Origin: Ecdyonurus torrentis
Taxonomy: Eukaryota; Arthropoda; Insecta; Ephemeroptera; Heptageniidae
Direction: 5' to 3'
NCBI GenBank assembly: GCA_949318235.1
Contig: OX439135.1
Coordinates: 18,825,616-18,889,615 of the forward strand
DNA length: 64,000 nt
This document shows, one piece after another, positions 63,588 through 64,000 of the stretch. Made by a program: the position numbers and the translations under genes. Under the pieces are notes generated by a model. It was not told where the DNA came from, did not search any database, and was given only the letters and a program-made list of their open reading frames with translations. Positions within the stretch are counted from its first letter, which is position 1. Every line of letters starts with the position of its first letter.

Positions 63588-63692
63588 ATCGATGTTGGGA
63601 TGCAGAAATGCGACCGATGAGAAAAATCATGAGGTTTTTACTCATGATTTTTCTCATCGGTCGCATTTCTGCATCCCAACATCGATATATAG
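63588..63692. mobile_element. Near-perfect 105-base hairpin
   Basis: ATCGATGTTGGGATGCAGAA against TTCTGCATCCCAACATCGAT with no real loop (axis near 63640 in GAGGTTTTTACTC). Begins ATCGATG like the 11870 family and follows (TA)n. Confidence 0.85.
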
Positions 63693-63769
63693 TTTTTGCT
63701 AATTGTTAGTATTTGTATCTTTTTAAATATTAAACGTTTTAATTTTAAATTTATTATACTATACTTAAC

Positions 63770-63834
63770 TGTAAAAGTGCTTTTGATGTATATATTATTG
63801 CAAACTGTACCCAAAATTTCAAAATCCTGTGGCA
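63770..63834 (-). CDS. Gene B CTLD-i, A exon
   Basis: Phase 1-0, 65 bases: PQDFEILGTVCNNIYIKSTFT, acceptor TTTAAG, donor GTTAAG (weak). Sister of the gene A exon at 12148. Confidence 0.6.
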
Positions 63835-64000
63835 CTTAAAAATAAATTATTGAGATGTATTATAAATTATTGTTTCAGATTTTTATGAATACATTTACAC
63901 ACGTATAATTTTTCTTTATGTGGTTGGAAGAGTCTAGAAAATCTTAAATGATGACTTTTATCGCCATTTAATACAAAATTAATGATTTAGTTATTAGTTT

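Overview
The window is eukaryotic, AT-rich, intron-rich and crowded with repeats. GT-AG introns, tRNA-derived SINEs, a 5'-truncated LINE, Penelope-like retroelements, many inverted-repeat elements and very long (TA)n tracts all point to an animal. The style of the C-type lectin exons (W-T-S-G followed by W-x-W-C, and a C-C pair in the preceding exon) suggests an arthropod, probably an insect. I cannot place it further from sequence alone.

All host coding sequence I can support lies on the minus strand and belongs to two head-to-tail genes made of C-type lectin-like domains (CTLDs). Most exons are too short to be seen as long ORFs. I found them by motif (C-C, WTSG, W-x-W-C, C-P-x-C), GT/AG borders and matching intron phase. 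Gene A starts with a split signal peptide at 38762 and runs leftwards past base 488, so its 3' end is outside the window. It has an N-terminal linker, four CTLDs (37.3-27.4 kb), a Ser/Thr-rich then acidic stalk in separate exons (26.8-19.0 kb), three more CTLDs (18.9-1.9 kb) and the start of an eighth. Gene B enters from the right edge (63834), has four CTLDs and ends in a Thr-rich exon with a stop at 43799. A second, partly decayed copy of its 3' end lies at 42238-40605, between the two genes.

The exon grammar is regular: an optional Cys-pair linker L (phase 0-0), a mini-exon M (0-1), A (1-0, often C-G then aromatic residues), B (0-1, the C-C exon) and C (1-0, WTSG...WC...ending C-E). Each L or M-A-B-C block is therefore symmetrical (0-0) and can be duplicated or skipped without a frameshift. 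The proteins are predicted to be secreted multi-CTLD strings. They lack a recognisable WND calcium motif, so sugar binding is doubtful.

Introns and the intergenic space hold mobile DNA: a Penelope-like element as an inverted dimer (8.2-10.66 kb) and related terminal fragments with hammerhead-like cores (48.0 kb, 56.2 kb); a LINE 3' end inside a 2.4 kb palindrome (19.7-22.15 kb); at least three SINEs; and over twenty palindromic MITE-like elements, many lying directly inside (TA)n tracts. Exon borders were worked out by eye and could be off by a base or two.
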